From JTS-RE94 sp041750795 (GTDB lineage: Bacteria; Planctomycetota; Planctomycetia; Pirellulales; PALSA-1355): a stretch of DNA of 64,000 nucleotides. Shown here piece after piece: positions 36,691 through 44,093 of the stretch; the stretch's first letter is position 1, and every line of letters begins with the position of its first letter. The notes under the pieces were generated by a model. That model ran no database searches and was not told where the DNA came from. It worked only from the letters and a program-made list of their open reading frames with translations. The position numbers and the translations under genes are program-made. The DNA lies in contig JBGSYQ010000371.1 in the NCBI GenBank assembly GCA_041750795.1, positions 9,857-73,856 on the forward strand, read 5' to 3'.

Positions 36691-36831
36691 GACTGCTGGT
36701 TGCTTCCGCGCGAAACCGGACTTCAGCCGGCAAAGCTCAAACAATGCGAAGCGTGCATTGTAGGAAAGACGCGTGCGTGCATGCAAGCCGGTTGCTTGCC
36801 AAGGGCGTCGAAGCGCTCCAACGAACCGAAG

Positions 36832-36867
36832 CCCTCCGACGAAGCGGCGCCCTCCGACGAAGCGGCA
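36832..36867. repeat. Two tandem copies of an 18-base unit
   Basis: Two adjacent 18-base copies (36832-36849 and 36850-36867), differing only at the last base, in the gap between the DUF2203 gene and nuoA. Further partial matches lie just before them. They sit in the leader of nuoA; no function is implied by sequence alone. Confidence 0.5.
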
Positions 36868-36897
36868 CAGCGGAGCTTTGAGGCCGGGCAGCGGCCG

Positions 36898-37371
36898 CTA
36901 TGGCTGAGAGTCGTCGTCGCTGGCACCGCTGCCGGCATCGCTCAGGCTGCCGGCCACCAAGGATTGCCGCCCACGAAAACCGGCGTCCAGCTCGTGCCAG
37001 TTGGTGACTTCGCTCTCGCCCAGCTTCCAGCAGAGAAACACGATCCGCTCGTCCATCTGCGAGGGAAAATCGACCAGGCCCTCGGGACCGCTCTTGGGCT
37101 CGACGCCCAAGGCGCGCAATTCCTCGACGTACTCGCCCAATTGCGCGCTGTCTTTTTCCAGTTCTTCCTCGATCTGGGCCAGTTCCTCGCTATAGGGATC
37201 GCCGACCGCGGCGTTGCGCCCAGCCGTCAAATGCGCCAATCGCTCGCGCCGCTCCATCACCTCGCGCGACAGCCGCACCAGGTCGGCAGTGATCGAGCGC
37301 ACCAACGGCAATGCCGCGTTGGCCTGCTCGACCGTAAATAGCCGCTTGGGGCGATAGGGCTCGGTGGTCAT
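36898..37371 (-). CDS. DUF2203-family protein
   Basis: 157 residues. The pattern FTVEQANAALPLVRSI near the start, GLVDFPSQMDERIVFLCWKLGE, and the ending NWHELDAGFRGRQSL match the DUF2203 family of small cytoplasmic proteins with no assigned role. A helical region rich in Arg and Glu (about 35-80) may be a coiled coil. The C-terminal tail is acidic. It is inserted between nuoI (42 bases upstream) and nuoA (207 bases downstream) on the same strand, so it is probably co-transcribed with complex I genes. Confidence 0.88.
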   Translation of the reverse strand: MTTEPYRPKRLFTVEQANAALPLVRSITADLVRLSREVMERRERLAHLTAGRNAAVGDPYSEELAQIEEELEKDSAQLGEYVEELRALGVEPKSGPEGLVDFPSQMDERIVFLCWKLGESEVTNWHELDAGFRGRQSLVAGSLSDAGSGASDDDSQP

Positions 37372-37413
37372 GGTGTCGTTCTCGCGGTTAGTGTCACTGG
37401 CTCGCGGTCTGTG

Positions 37414-37941
37414 TCACTGGTTCGGGCCGCCGTGTACCGGCTCGACGATCGTCTTCGATGCGGCCACGGCCGTGGGATTCAAGGTGGCCCTGCCCCAGGC
37501 CACGTCCACCGGCAGACGCGCGAAATCCACCAGGCAGCCATCGCGGCTATAGCAACTCAAGTCGTGCGTGGCGCCCATGAAAATGCAATCCACCGGACAA
37601 GGCTCCACGCACAAAGCGCAGAACATGCACTTCGAGTAGTCGATCGTGAAGCCGGTGATCTTGAAGCCCTTGCCGTTGGTCACGCGCTCCTTGCCGATGT
37701 AAATGCAATCCACCGGGCAGGCCTTGGCGCACTGATCACAGGCAATGCAAGTCGTCAGGTCGTAGCGATGAAAGCCGCGATAACGAGCCGCCACCGGCAC
37801 GGGCAACTCGGGATACTCGAAATGTTCCGTAAACGTCTTGCGATCGGAGCGGTACGTGATGAGCCAGTAGCGCATCGTGATGAACATGCCGTAGGCAACC
37901 GTGTAAACGGCTTCCCAGATATCGCGCAACCATCTGCCCAT
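37414..37941 (-). CDS. nuoI: NADH-quinone oxidoreductase subunit I
   Basis: 175 residues carrying two 4Fe-4S clusters that pass electrons toward N2. Seen: cluster motifs C65-x2-C68-x2-C71-x3-C75 and C105-x2-C108-x2-C111-x3-C115, each followed by PVDC. The start ATG at 37941 (MGRWLRDIWE) has GGGATC about 8 bases upstream; the frame stays open for 125 more codons upstream but that region is the promoter area. It is the first gene of the cluster, displaced from its usual place between nuoH and nuoJ. Confidence 0.94.
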   Translation of the reverse strand: MGRWLRDIWEAVYTVAYGMFITMRYWLITYRSDRKTFTEHFEYPELPVPVAARYRGFHRYDLTTCIACDQCAKACPVDCIYIGKERVTNGKGFKITGFTIDYSKCMFCALCVEPCPVDCIFMGATHDLSCYSRDGCLVDFARLPVDVAWGRATLNPTAVAASKTIVEPVHGGPNQ

Positions 37942-38047
37942 CGTGAGATCCCTATGTGCGGCACAAGCCGGAAGCACTTCTCGCCGCGGAAAACGAATCG
38001 CAGCCATCGCTGCCTGTTGGCACCGACGAAACGGTAGTTCAACAGGT

Positions 38048-38075
38048 ATTATAGGCGCACGACTCATGGCCGCAA
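38048..38075 (-). promoter_or_regulatory. Likely sigma-70 promoter of the nuoI cluster
   Basis: On the minus strand, a perfect -10 TATAAT (38053 to 38048) with TTGCGG as the -35 (38075 to 38070), 16 bases apart. Transcription would start near base 38,041, giving a leader of about 100 bases before nuoI. Confidence 0.5.
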
Positions 38076-38661
38076 GCGAAGCCGCGGGGCGCTCGCAGGA
38101 CGCAAGGCGCTTCCCGCGCAACGCAATCGCGCGAAAAACTCCTATAAGGGTCGCACGGCGCGGAAGAATTCCGCGGGAAATACTCCGTGCCGCGCACGCC
38201 GATGCGAACAACAAAAGCGCGTCGACCTCGCGAGGCTCGGCAACGGATCGCGGTGGAAATGCCCCACGAGCTTCGCGTTTCGTCGACCATGCAACCGGAT
38301 GCGGAACCGGCGGCAAGTAAACGGTTGCGCCAGGCGCGTGTGTCCGGTCACTATTTGGTCTGCTAATAAACCGGCGGCTTGTGATGCGCCGACGATGGTC
38401 GAACCAACGCGGTCAGCGTAGTGGCCGCAATAGCGCCCGAGCGTATCGCCACGAGGAGCCGGTCCTCATGCTAGCAGCGGGGGCGGCGAAGCGCCTCAAT
38501 AACTCTCTGCCGCTTGTGCGGTTACGATCCGCCGGGCGGCCATGCCTGAGTGCCAGAAAAGTCATCGCAGATTGCCTATACGACCTGCTCTCCCTGCCAG
38601 ATTGATCCCCTACTCGCTGCCGATTTCTCTAAGAATCTGTGCCGGCGCAGCTTGCGAAACC
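38076..38661. other. Non-coding region between the nuoI and csrA promoters
   Basis: About 590 bases between two divergent promoters. Several short open frames cross it, but none has a convincing start, codon pattern or motif. Apart from GC-rich short inverted repeats I see nothing that can be named. The size is large for this window, so a small RNA cannot be excluded. Confidence 0.4.
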
Positions 38662-38689
38662 TTGACTCTGTGCATGTGGTACGTAGAGT
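38662..38689 (+). promoter_or_regulatory. Likely sigma-70 promoter of csrA
   Basis: A -35 box TTGACT (38662-38667) and a -10 box TAGAGT (38684-38689) with a 16-base spacer. A start near base 38,697 would give a csrA leader of about 145 bases. Confidence 0.5.
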
Positions 38690-38696
38690 AATTGGT

Positions 38697-38841
38697 AGCT
38701 AGTGCCATGCCGCGCCAGCGCGGAGTCCCTAGATCGAGGGGGCGGAAATGGCACGTGGGTGCGCCGGCGGCTTATGCGCCGCACGGCGAGGGGTGGAGGA
38801 ACCAAAAAAGGAAGCCCCGCGGCAACATCGAAGGAATTGCC
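38697..38841 (+). promoter_or_regulatory. GGA-rich csrA leader (candidate self-regulation)
   Basis: Six GGA triplets lie in the 145 bases before the start codon: at 38722, 38744, 38795, 38798, 38810 and 38833, the last within the ribosome-binding site AAGGAA. CsrA binds GGA in RNA leaders, and csrA messages in other bacteria are self-repressed this way. The first GGA sits at the foot of a small hairpin (38710-38723). Confidence 0.45.
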
Positions 38842-39060
38842 ATGTTGGTACTATCCCGCAAAAAGAACGAGAGTATTGTCATCAACAATGACATTACGAT
38901 CGTGGTCGTGGAGATTCGCGGCGACAAGGTTCGGCTGGGAGTCGAGGCTCCCAAAGAAGTTCCGGTCCATCGTCAGGAAGTTTACGACGCGATCCACCGC
39001 AACGTGGGCATTAGCGAACAGAAGGACGGCGATGCCAACGGTTCCGCGGGCGAAGCTTGA
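38842..39060 (+). CDS. csrA: Carbon storage regulator CsrA
   Basis: 72 residues; a small RNA-binding protein that controls translation and stability of target messages by covering GGA motifs. The start MLVLSRKKNESIVI is the standard one for the family, and the key residues R6 (LSRKK) and the C-terminal binding strand GVEAPKEVPVHRQEVYDAI with Arg43-44-type basic contact are present. The last 15 residues are a polar tail with Asp, Gly and Ser. AAGGAA lies six bases before the ATG. It is followed by a tRNA gene, 217 bases on. Confidence 0.96.
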   Translation: MLVLSRKKNESIVINNDITIVVVEIRGDKVRLGVEAPKEVPVHRQEVYDAIHRNVGISEQKDGDANGSAGEA

Positions 39061-39203
39061 TCGTTCACTCTGACTCAACGTGCGATGCGCGCAAGCACAT
39101 CGTTGCCAGGCGCGCGCTTGGGTGTGAAGGCCGAACGTCGCACGGCGCGCTGGTTGTACCTGCGATCACCGCGCTGCCGCCGACCACTCTCGTTCGGGTC
39201 CAC

Positions 39204-39233
39204 TTGACGAACCGGCGCTTGGCCCGGTATACA
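39204..39233 (+). promoter_or_regulatory. Possible promoter of the tRNA-Glu gene
   Basis: TTGACG (39204-39209) and TATACA (39228-39233) with an 18-base spacer, followed by a GC-rich stretch. The start site would fall about 35-40 bases before the tRNA. It fits a sigma-70 promoter only in part. Confidence 0.4.
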
Positions 39234-39277
39234 CCGGTGCGGTCATCGGATGCGGATGAGCGATATCGCTCGTATGC

Positions 39278-39352
39278 GGCCCCGTCGTCTAGCCTGGTCT
39301 AGGACACCGGCCTTTCACGCCGATAACACGGGTTCAAATCCCGTCGGGGTCA
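39278..39352 (+). tRNA. tRNA-Glu (anticodon UUC)
   Basis: 75 bases. The acceptor stem pairs 39278-39284 with 39345-39351 (one G-U pair); the D arm begins GTCTAG and matches tRNA-Glu of other bacteria; the anticodon loop CTTTCAC gives UUC; the T arm is ACGGG-TTCAAAT-CCCGT. The discriminator base is A (39352) and CCA is not encoded. A T run (ATTTTCG) follows. The outermost anticodon-stem pair looks mismatched (C-A). Confidence 0.93.
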
Positions 39353-39443
39353 TTTTCGTTCCAGAGTCGAATGCTGGTCGCGGCCGCGGCGCCAGGAAAT
39401 CGCCAGCGCAAGGGAAATAGTCAGCCTTGCGCGCGCCGACGCC

Positions 39444-40493
39444 ATGCGAGCACGGGGTATCTCGGTGACGTCAGCATACGACGCGGTCCTGCTCGTTTCT
39501 TTCGGCGGACCGGAGGGCCCGGCCGACGTGCTGCCGTTTCTCGAAAACGTGCTGCGTGGCAAGAACGTGCCGCGCGAGCGAATGCTGGCCGTGGCCGAAC
39601 ACTACGAGCATTTCGGCGGCGTCAGTCCGCTCAACGCGCAGAATCGGGCCCTGGTTTCGGCGCTCGAGGCCGAATTGCAAGCAAGCGGTCCGAACCTGCC
39701 GGTCTACTGGGGCAATCGCAATTGGCAGCCGTTGTTGGCCGACACGCTGGCCCAAATGGCGCGCGACGGAGTGCGCCGGGCGCTGGGGTTCTTTACCTCG
39801 GCCTATAGTTCATACTCGTCGTGCCGTCAGTATCGCGAGGACATCCAGCGTGCTGCCGCCGTCGTCGGCGCCGATGCGCCCCAGGTCGACAAGCTGCGTG
39901 CGTATTTCAACCATCCGGGCTTTATCGGCCCGTTGGTCGAGCGCGTGCGCGAAGCGCTGCAGGTCGTGCCCGCGGAGCGGCGCGCTGGTGCGCACGTCGT
40001 GTTCACTGCGCATAGCATTCCGTTGGTCATGGCTGAAACTAGCCAGTACGTGGCGCAACTGGCGGAAGCCAGTCGCCTGGTGTGCGAGTCGCTGGGCATC
40101 GTCAACCGAGAGCTGGCCTATCAAAGTCGCAGCGGGCCGCCGCAGCAACCGTGGCTCGAGCCGGACGTCCTCGACGTATTGCGGCGGCTGAGCCGCGAAG
40201 GCCGCACGCGCGACGTGGTGGTCGTGCCGATCGGCTTCCTTTCCGATCACATCGAGATTCTCTGGGATCTGGATACCGAGGCGCAGCAACTGGCTCAGCA
40301 GTTGGGGTTGAACATGGTGCGTGCGGCGACCGTGGGCAGCCATCCCGACTTTGTCGGGATGGTTCGCGAGCTCATTGAGGAACGCACTGTCGGCGCTCCG
40401 CAGCGGGCGTTGGGAACATTGGGCCCAAGCCACGACGTGTGCCCAGCCGATTGTTGCCCGCCGATGCCGAGCACGCGCCGCAGCGCCCGGTGA
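39444..40493 (+). CDS. hemH: Ferrochelatase
   Basis: 349 residues. Inserts Fe2+ into a porphyrin in the last (or next-to-last) step of heme synthesis. Seen: VSFGGPEGPADVLPFL at the start, the catalytic His in FTAHSIP (H190), and the acidic FLSDHIEILWDLDTEA block (E271). The length and motifs are normal for the bacterial family; whether protoporphyrin or coproporphyrin is used cannot be told. The C-terminus holds three cysteines in VCPADCCPP (C333, C337, C338). A GTG seven codons after the chosen ATG is another possible start. It is the first gene after the tRNA. Confidence 0.94.
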   Translation: MRARGISVTSAYDAVLLVSFGGPEGPADVLPFLENVLRGKNVPRERMLAVAEHYEHFGGVSPLNAQNRALVSALEAELQASGPNLPVYWGNRNWQPLLADTLAQMARDGVRRALGFFTSAYSSYSSCRQYREDIQRAAAVVGADAPQVDKLRAYFNHPGFIGPLVERVREALQVVPAERRAGAHVVFTAHSIPLVMAETSQYVAQLAEASRLVCESLGIVNRELAYQSRSGPPQQPWLEPDVLDVLRRLSREGRTRDVVVVPIGFLSDHIEILWDLDTEAQQLAQQLGLNMVRAATVGSHPDFVGMVRELIEERTVGAPQRALGTLGPSHDVCPADCCPPMPSTRRSAR

Positions 40494-40886
40494 CCCCAGT
40501 GCAGTGCTGGACGACCCCGCATTGTGGGCAGGCCTCCTCCACTAGCGGTAGCCGGGCCGGCCTATTGGATGCAAAACGACTGTTTCGGCCGAGTATTTCC
40601 CCAATTTCGGCCCTCATGTAGCTGGTAAGGGCATATCCTTGACTAGCAGCACATTCACAACAGGCGGGCACCGCCCGTAGGGTGTGGGAGAAAAATGGGA
40701 CTGACCCCCTCTCCGAGCCGGTTTTGAAACTGCTCCTGGCAGATTCGGCGTCATTGGTGCGTTGGTTAGCGGGGCGCAGTGCAAACCGCTGGCCGCTGCC
40801 GGCGACCGCCTGAGCGGCGCGCGCCGAAGCCGAAATCAACAGAGTGGAAGGCAATTGACTTGTCGGAATCAAGCAACTGGGAAGCC
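40494..40886. other. Gap between hemH and the PilZ-like gene
   Basis: 393 bases. It holds the second copy of a short repeat (40688-40715) and, on the minus strand, an 81-codon open frame (40372-40617) with a zinc-ribbon-like cysteine pattern that overlaps the end of hemH. No clear promoter was found for the gene at 40887. Confidence 0.4.
40688..40715. repeat. Short dispersed repeat, copy 2 (long form)
   Basis: An A-rich run, GGGACTGACCCC and then CTCTCCGAG. The same flanks without the middle bases occur at 12667-12685. Motifs of the GGGACTGACCCC kind are known as parts of REP-like repeats in several bacterial groups; here no associated transposase is visible. Confidence 0.45.
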
Positions 40887-42014
40887 ATGAGCTCGACGCC
40901 AGTGTCCACTGCGTCGCAAGATCAGCGCGCGGCGTTTCGCTGCGCCAGCGACGATCGCTTCGGGCTTCTGCGATTCGGCAGTCGCACCGTCGAAGTGGCG
41001 ATTGTTGACGAATCGGCGAACGGATTCGGGGTTGTCGCGCTGGATCGACCGGCATGCGAAGTTGGAGAAACAGTTCACTTGCGGACGGAAGCAGGCTGGC
41101 TCGAAGCTCGCGTGATGAACATGCGTCCTTGCGAGGTTGCCACTTCACACGACGCGGATACGTCGACCACTGTCGAAATGATGCGGCTGGGGCTGTTGCG
41201 CTTGGGCGAGGCGCGGCGGGAGAACGAGAAGGGCGCCGGCTGGCTCGAACGCATCGATTTCAAGTCGCTCAGGGTATCACTGGCGTCGATCGGCCTGTCG
41301 GCCGGCGGTGCGTTGGCGATGACTCTGGCAATTGTTGCCGGAGGGCTGTTTGTGATCTGGGCGCTCGAAGACCCCAATCGCCTGATAACGTCGAGGGACG
41401 AGTTTCCCATTGTCGCGCCCAAGGCCCCCCGCAAGCACTCGAGAATTGTCCTGGAAAATATCGTAGCGCCCCAAGTCGAATTGGGACACCCGGATCCCAC
41501 GCCGCCGTCATTGCCATCGTCACGGCCTGCAACGAGGCCACCGCGCGATCCGTTGCCGGCTGCCGACGCGTCCCGTGACCTGCTGCCCGCCGGCGAGTCA
41601 CGTGATCTGCTGCCCGCCGACGAGTCGCGCGATCTGCTTGTGGAAGACGCTCTTTCACAGGATGTCGTAAGTGCGCCGCGGCCGGAAGCTTTGCTCGAAC
41701 CGGAGGTGGCACGCTTACTGGCGCTCGAGCCGGAACAGCTCACACAACTGCATCGTTTGGCCGAAGAACACCAGGCGTTGGACCGGCTAAACCAGCAAGA
41801 ATCAGTCGAACTGGCAGCGCAGCCGCCCGAAGGCAACGTGGCTGCTGTCGCATTGGGCGACGCGGCGGTGGATCCGGAAATCGGAGCACGCGCGCTGGCC
41901 GTACTGGACGACCGGCAGCGCAATCTTTGGTTGACGATGCTACGGGACGCGGAAGACGCTACGACGAAAACCGGTTCGCACGAACCGAGCCACGATTCCC
42001 CGCGAGTTGAGTAA
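40887..42014 (+). CDS. PilZ-like membrane protein with tandem repeats
   Basis: 375 residues. The N-terminal 95 residues show the beta-barrel pattern of a PilZ domain, with VDESANGFGVV in place of the family's D-x-S-x-x-G motif; the preceding Arg-rich c-di-GMP motif is weak. One transmembrane segment follows (about 128-155). The part beyond it is Pro- and Ala-rich and contains three 9-residue repeats of the type SRDLLPADE (about 225-252), then a helical tail rich in Glu, Leu and Gln. It ends 34 bases before the thiolase gene, which converges on it. The function is not known; binding of a nucleotide second messenger is possible but unproven. Confidence 0.65.
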   Translation: MSSTPVSTASQDQRAAFRCASDDRFGLLRFGSRTVEVAIVDESANGFGVVALDRPACEVGETVHLRTEAGWLEARVMNMRPCEVATSHDADTSTTVEMMRLGLLRLGEARRENEKGAGWLERIDFKSLRVSLASIGLSAGGALAMTLAIVAGGLFVIWALEDPNRLITSRDEFPIVAPKAPRKHSRIVLENIVAPQVELGHPDPTPPSLPSSRPATRPPRDPLPAADASRDLLPAGESRDLLPADESRDLLVEDALSQDVVSAPRPEALLEPEVARLLALEPEQLTQLHRLAEEHQALDRLNQQESVELAAQPPEGNVAAVALGDAAVDPEIGARALAVLDDRQRNLWLTMLRDAEDATTKTGSHEPSHDSPRVE

Positions 42015-42048
42015 AATCAACCCGCGGGTTGCTCCTGCCGTCGGGCGG

Positions 42049-43221
42049 TCACTCGCGCTCGACGATCATCGCCACGGCATTTCCGCCCCCCAGGCAGAGC
42101 GAAGCCAGCCCGCGTTTGAGTCCGCGTTCGGCCAGTGCATAAAGCAGCGTGACGAGTACTCGCGCCCCGCTGGCGCCGATCGGATGCCCCAGCGCGATGG
42201 CGCCGCCGTGGACGTTGGTCTTGGACGGATCGGCGTCCAACGGGCGCATGCACGCCAGGCACTGCGCCGCAAAGGCCTCGTTCAGCTCGATCAGGTCAAT
42301 GTCGGCGAGCGTCATGCCGGCCTTGGCGAGCACCTTTTGCACGGCGCTGACCGGGGCATAAAAGATCTCCTTGGGCGCCACGCCGCTGGTGGCGCTGGCC
42401 ACAATGCGCGCTTTGGTCGGCGAGTTAGTTTCACGGGCGATTTTCTCTGAAACCACCGCGACCGCGGCCGCACCGTCGCTGATTTGCGAAGCGTTGCCCG
42501 CGGTGACGGTTCCTTCGGCGCCGAAAGAGGGGCGCAGCTTGGCGAGGATCTCCAGCGACGTATCGGGCCGCGGGCCTTCGTCCTGGTTGACCAGCGAGTC
42601 GCCCTTGCGCCCCGGCACGGCGACCGGCACGATTTCCTCGAGCGGCTTGCCGGCCCGAGCGGCGGCCCGGCGATGGCTCTCGACGGCAAAGGCGGCCTGG
42701 TCGGCGCGCGAGACGCCGCGGCTGGCCGCGATATAGTCGGCCTCGGCCCCCATGGCCATGTCCTCGAATGCACACCACAGCCCGTCGTAGAGCATGGAGT
42801 CGCGAACTTTCTGATTGCCGAATTTCCAGCCCTGCCGTGCTCCGTCGATCAAAAACGGCGCGCGGCTCATGCTTTCCATGCCGCCGGCAATGATCACGTC
42901 GGCGTCGCCGGCGCGGATAACTTGATCGGCCAGCATGGCGGCCTTCAAGCCCGAGCCGCACATCTTGTTGATCGTCAAAGCCGCGATTCTGTCGGGCAGG
43001 CCGGCGAACAGGGCCGCCTGGCGTGCGGGCGCCTGTCCCAGGCCGGCGGCCAGCACGTTGCCCATGATGACTTCGTCGACTGCGTCGACGGGCAAGCCGG
43101 CGCGGCGCAGCGTTTCGGCAATGGCGATGGCCCCCAGCTTTGGAGCCGGCACGCCGGACAACGCGCCGGACAGTCGGCCGATGGGTGTTCGACAACCGGC
43201 GATGAGATAAGACGCGCTCAT
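42049..43221 (-). CDS. Acetyl-CoA acetyltransferase (thiolase)
   Basis: 390 residues, a degradative or biosynthetic thiolase that joins or splits acyl-CoA units. Seen: the nucleophile in NKMCGSG (C88), the GGMESMSRAPF block, the catalytic His in ALGHPIGASGAR, and the second cysteine in LCLGGGNA near the C-terminus. ATG at 43221 (MSASYLIAG) is the usual start; the extra 21 codons upstream look non-coding. Its partner genes (hydroxybutyryl-CoA dehydrogenase or PHA synthase) are not in the window, so direction and pathway remain open. Confidence 0.95.
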   Translation of the reverse strand: MSASYLIAGCRTPIGRLSGALSGVPAPKLGAIAIAETLRRAGLPVDAVDEVIMGNVLAAGLGQAPARQAALFAGLPDRIAALTINKMCGSGLKAAMLADQVIRAGDADVIIAGGMESMSRAPFLIDGARQGWKFGNQKVRDSMLYDGLWCAFEDMAMGAEADYIAASRGVSRADQAAFAVESHRRAAARAGKPLEEIVPVAVPGRKGDSLVNQDEGPRPDTSLEILAKLRPSFGAEGTVTAGNASQISDGAAAVAVVSEKIARETNSPTKARIVASATSGVAPKEIFYAPVSAVQKVLAKAGMTLADIDLIELNEAFAAQCLACMRPLDADPSKTNVHGGAIALGHPIGASGARVLVTLLYALAERGLKRGLASLCLGGGNAVAMIVERE

Positions 43222-43483
43222 GGTGGTGGTTCGCAAACGAGACTTGAGACGGGTGATCGGGCGCGCCGCCGTGGTCGCAAGCAATGCCCATCAGGCAGTT
43301 TACCGTGCCGTCGTGCAACTGGCCAGTCGCCTCGAGGCGGCGAGGCACGCGGCGGTTGGCGCGCGGGACGATTGCCTTTGACGCTTCAAGCAGTACGATA
43401 GCGTCGATGGCCGGGGGCAGCATCGTGTGCAGACACTGTTTGCACCTTCGTCCTCCCATGTTGCAACAGACTGTCACCTGACC

Positions 43484-44089
43484 ATGAACCCCGAGCGACT
43501 GATGGAACCGCAGGAAATCAAGAAGGCGATTCGCGAGCAGGCCCACGCCAATCGCAAAGCGCAAGAGAACAAGGACGAGTTGAGCCAGGTCATCTGCGAG
43601 AAGTTTGCCGCACTGCCCGAGTATGACGTGGCCGCGTGCGTGCTGGCCTATATCGACGTGCGCACCGAGGTTCGCACGCGCCACAACCTGCCCGCGCTGT
43701 TGGCCAGCGGCAAGCGGGTGGCCGTGCCCTATTGCGTCGACGACATTTTGCAGTTGTTTCACTTGGAGAGCATGGAGGAACTGTCGATCGGGATGTACAA
43801 GATCCTGGAGCCAAAGCCCGAGCTGCGCGAGCTGCCGGCAAAGCGCGTGGACGTGCGCGAGGTGGACTTGATCATGGTGCCCGGCGTGGCCTTCGACCGC
43901 AACGGAGCGCGCATGGGCCACGGCTTCGGATATTACGACAAGTTGCTGGAGCATGCACGGCCCGAGACGCCGCTGGTGGCGCTAGCCTTCGAGTGCCAGT
44001 TGTTTCCGGAGATTCCCACGCAGCCGCACGACATCTTCATGGACAAGATCATCACCGAGCAGGCGATTTACGAAGGGAAGGGGCGGTAA
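43484..44089 (+). CDS. 5-formyltetrahydrofolate cyclo-ligase
   Basis: 201 residues. ATP-dependent conversion of 5-formyl-THF to 5,10-methenyl-THF, returning a storage form to the C1 pool. Seen: the nucleotide-site Arg and Lys near the N-terminus (KKAIREQAHANRKAQ), VPGVAFDRNGARMGHGFGYYDKLL, which holds the family's GxGGGYYD-type motif, and ALAFECQ. Two ATGs are possible, at 43484 and 43502. It ends 4 bases before the ftr start, so the two genes are very likely co-translated. Confidence 0.9.
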   Translation: MNPERLMEPQEIKKAIREQAHANRKAQENKDELSQVICEKFAALPEYDVAACVLAYIDVRTEVRTRHNLPALLASGKRVAVPYCVDDILQLFHLESMEELSIGMYKILEPKPELRELPAKRVDVREVDLIMVPGVAFDRNGARMGHGFGYYDKLLEHARPETPLVALAFECQLFPEIPTQPHDIFMDKIITEQAIYEGKGR

Positions 44090-44093
44090 TCGC

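Noticed and set aside
37942..38316. N-terminal extension of NuoI
   Set aside because: The open frame continues 125 codons upstream, but the translation is Arg- and Ala-rich with no match, and a promoter-like TATAAT lies inside it.
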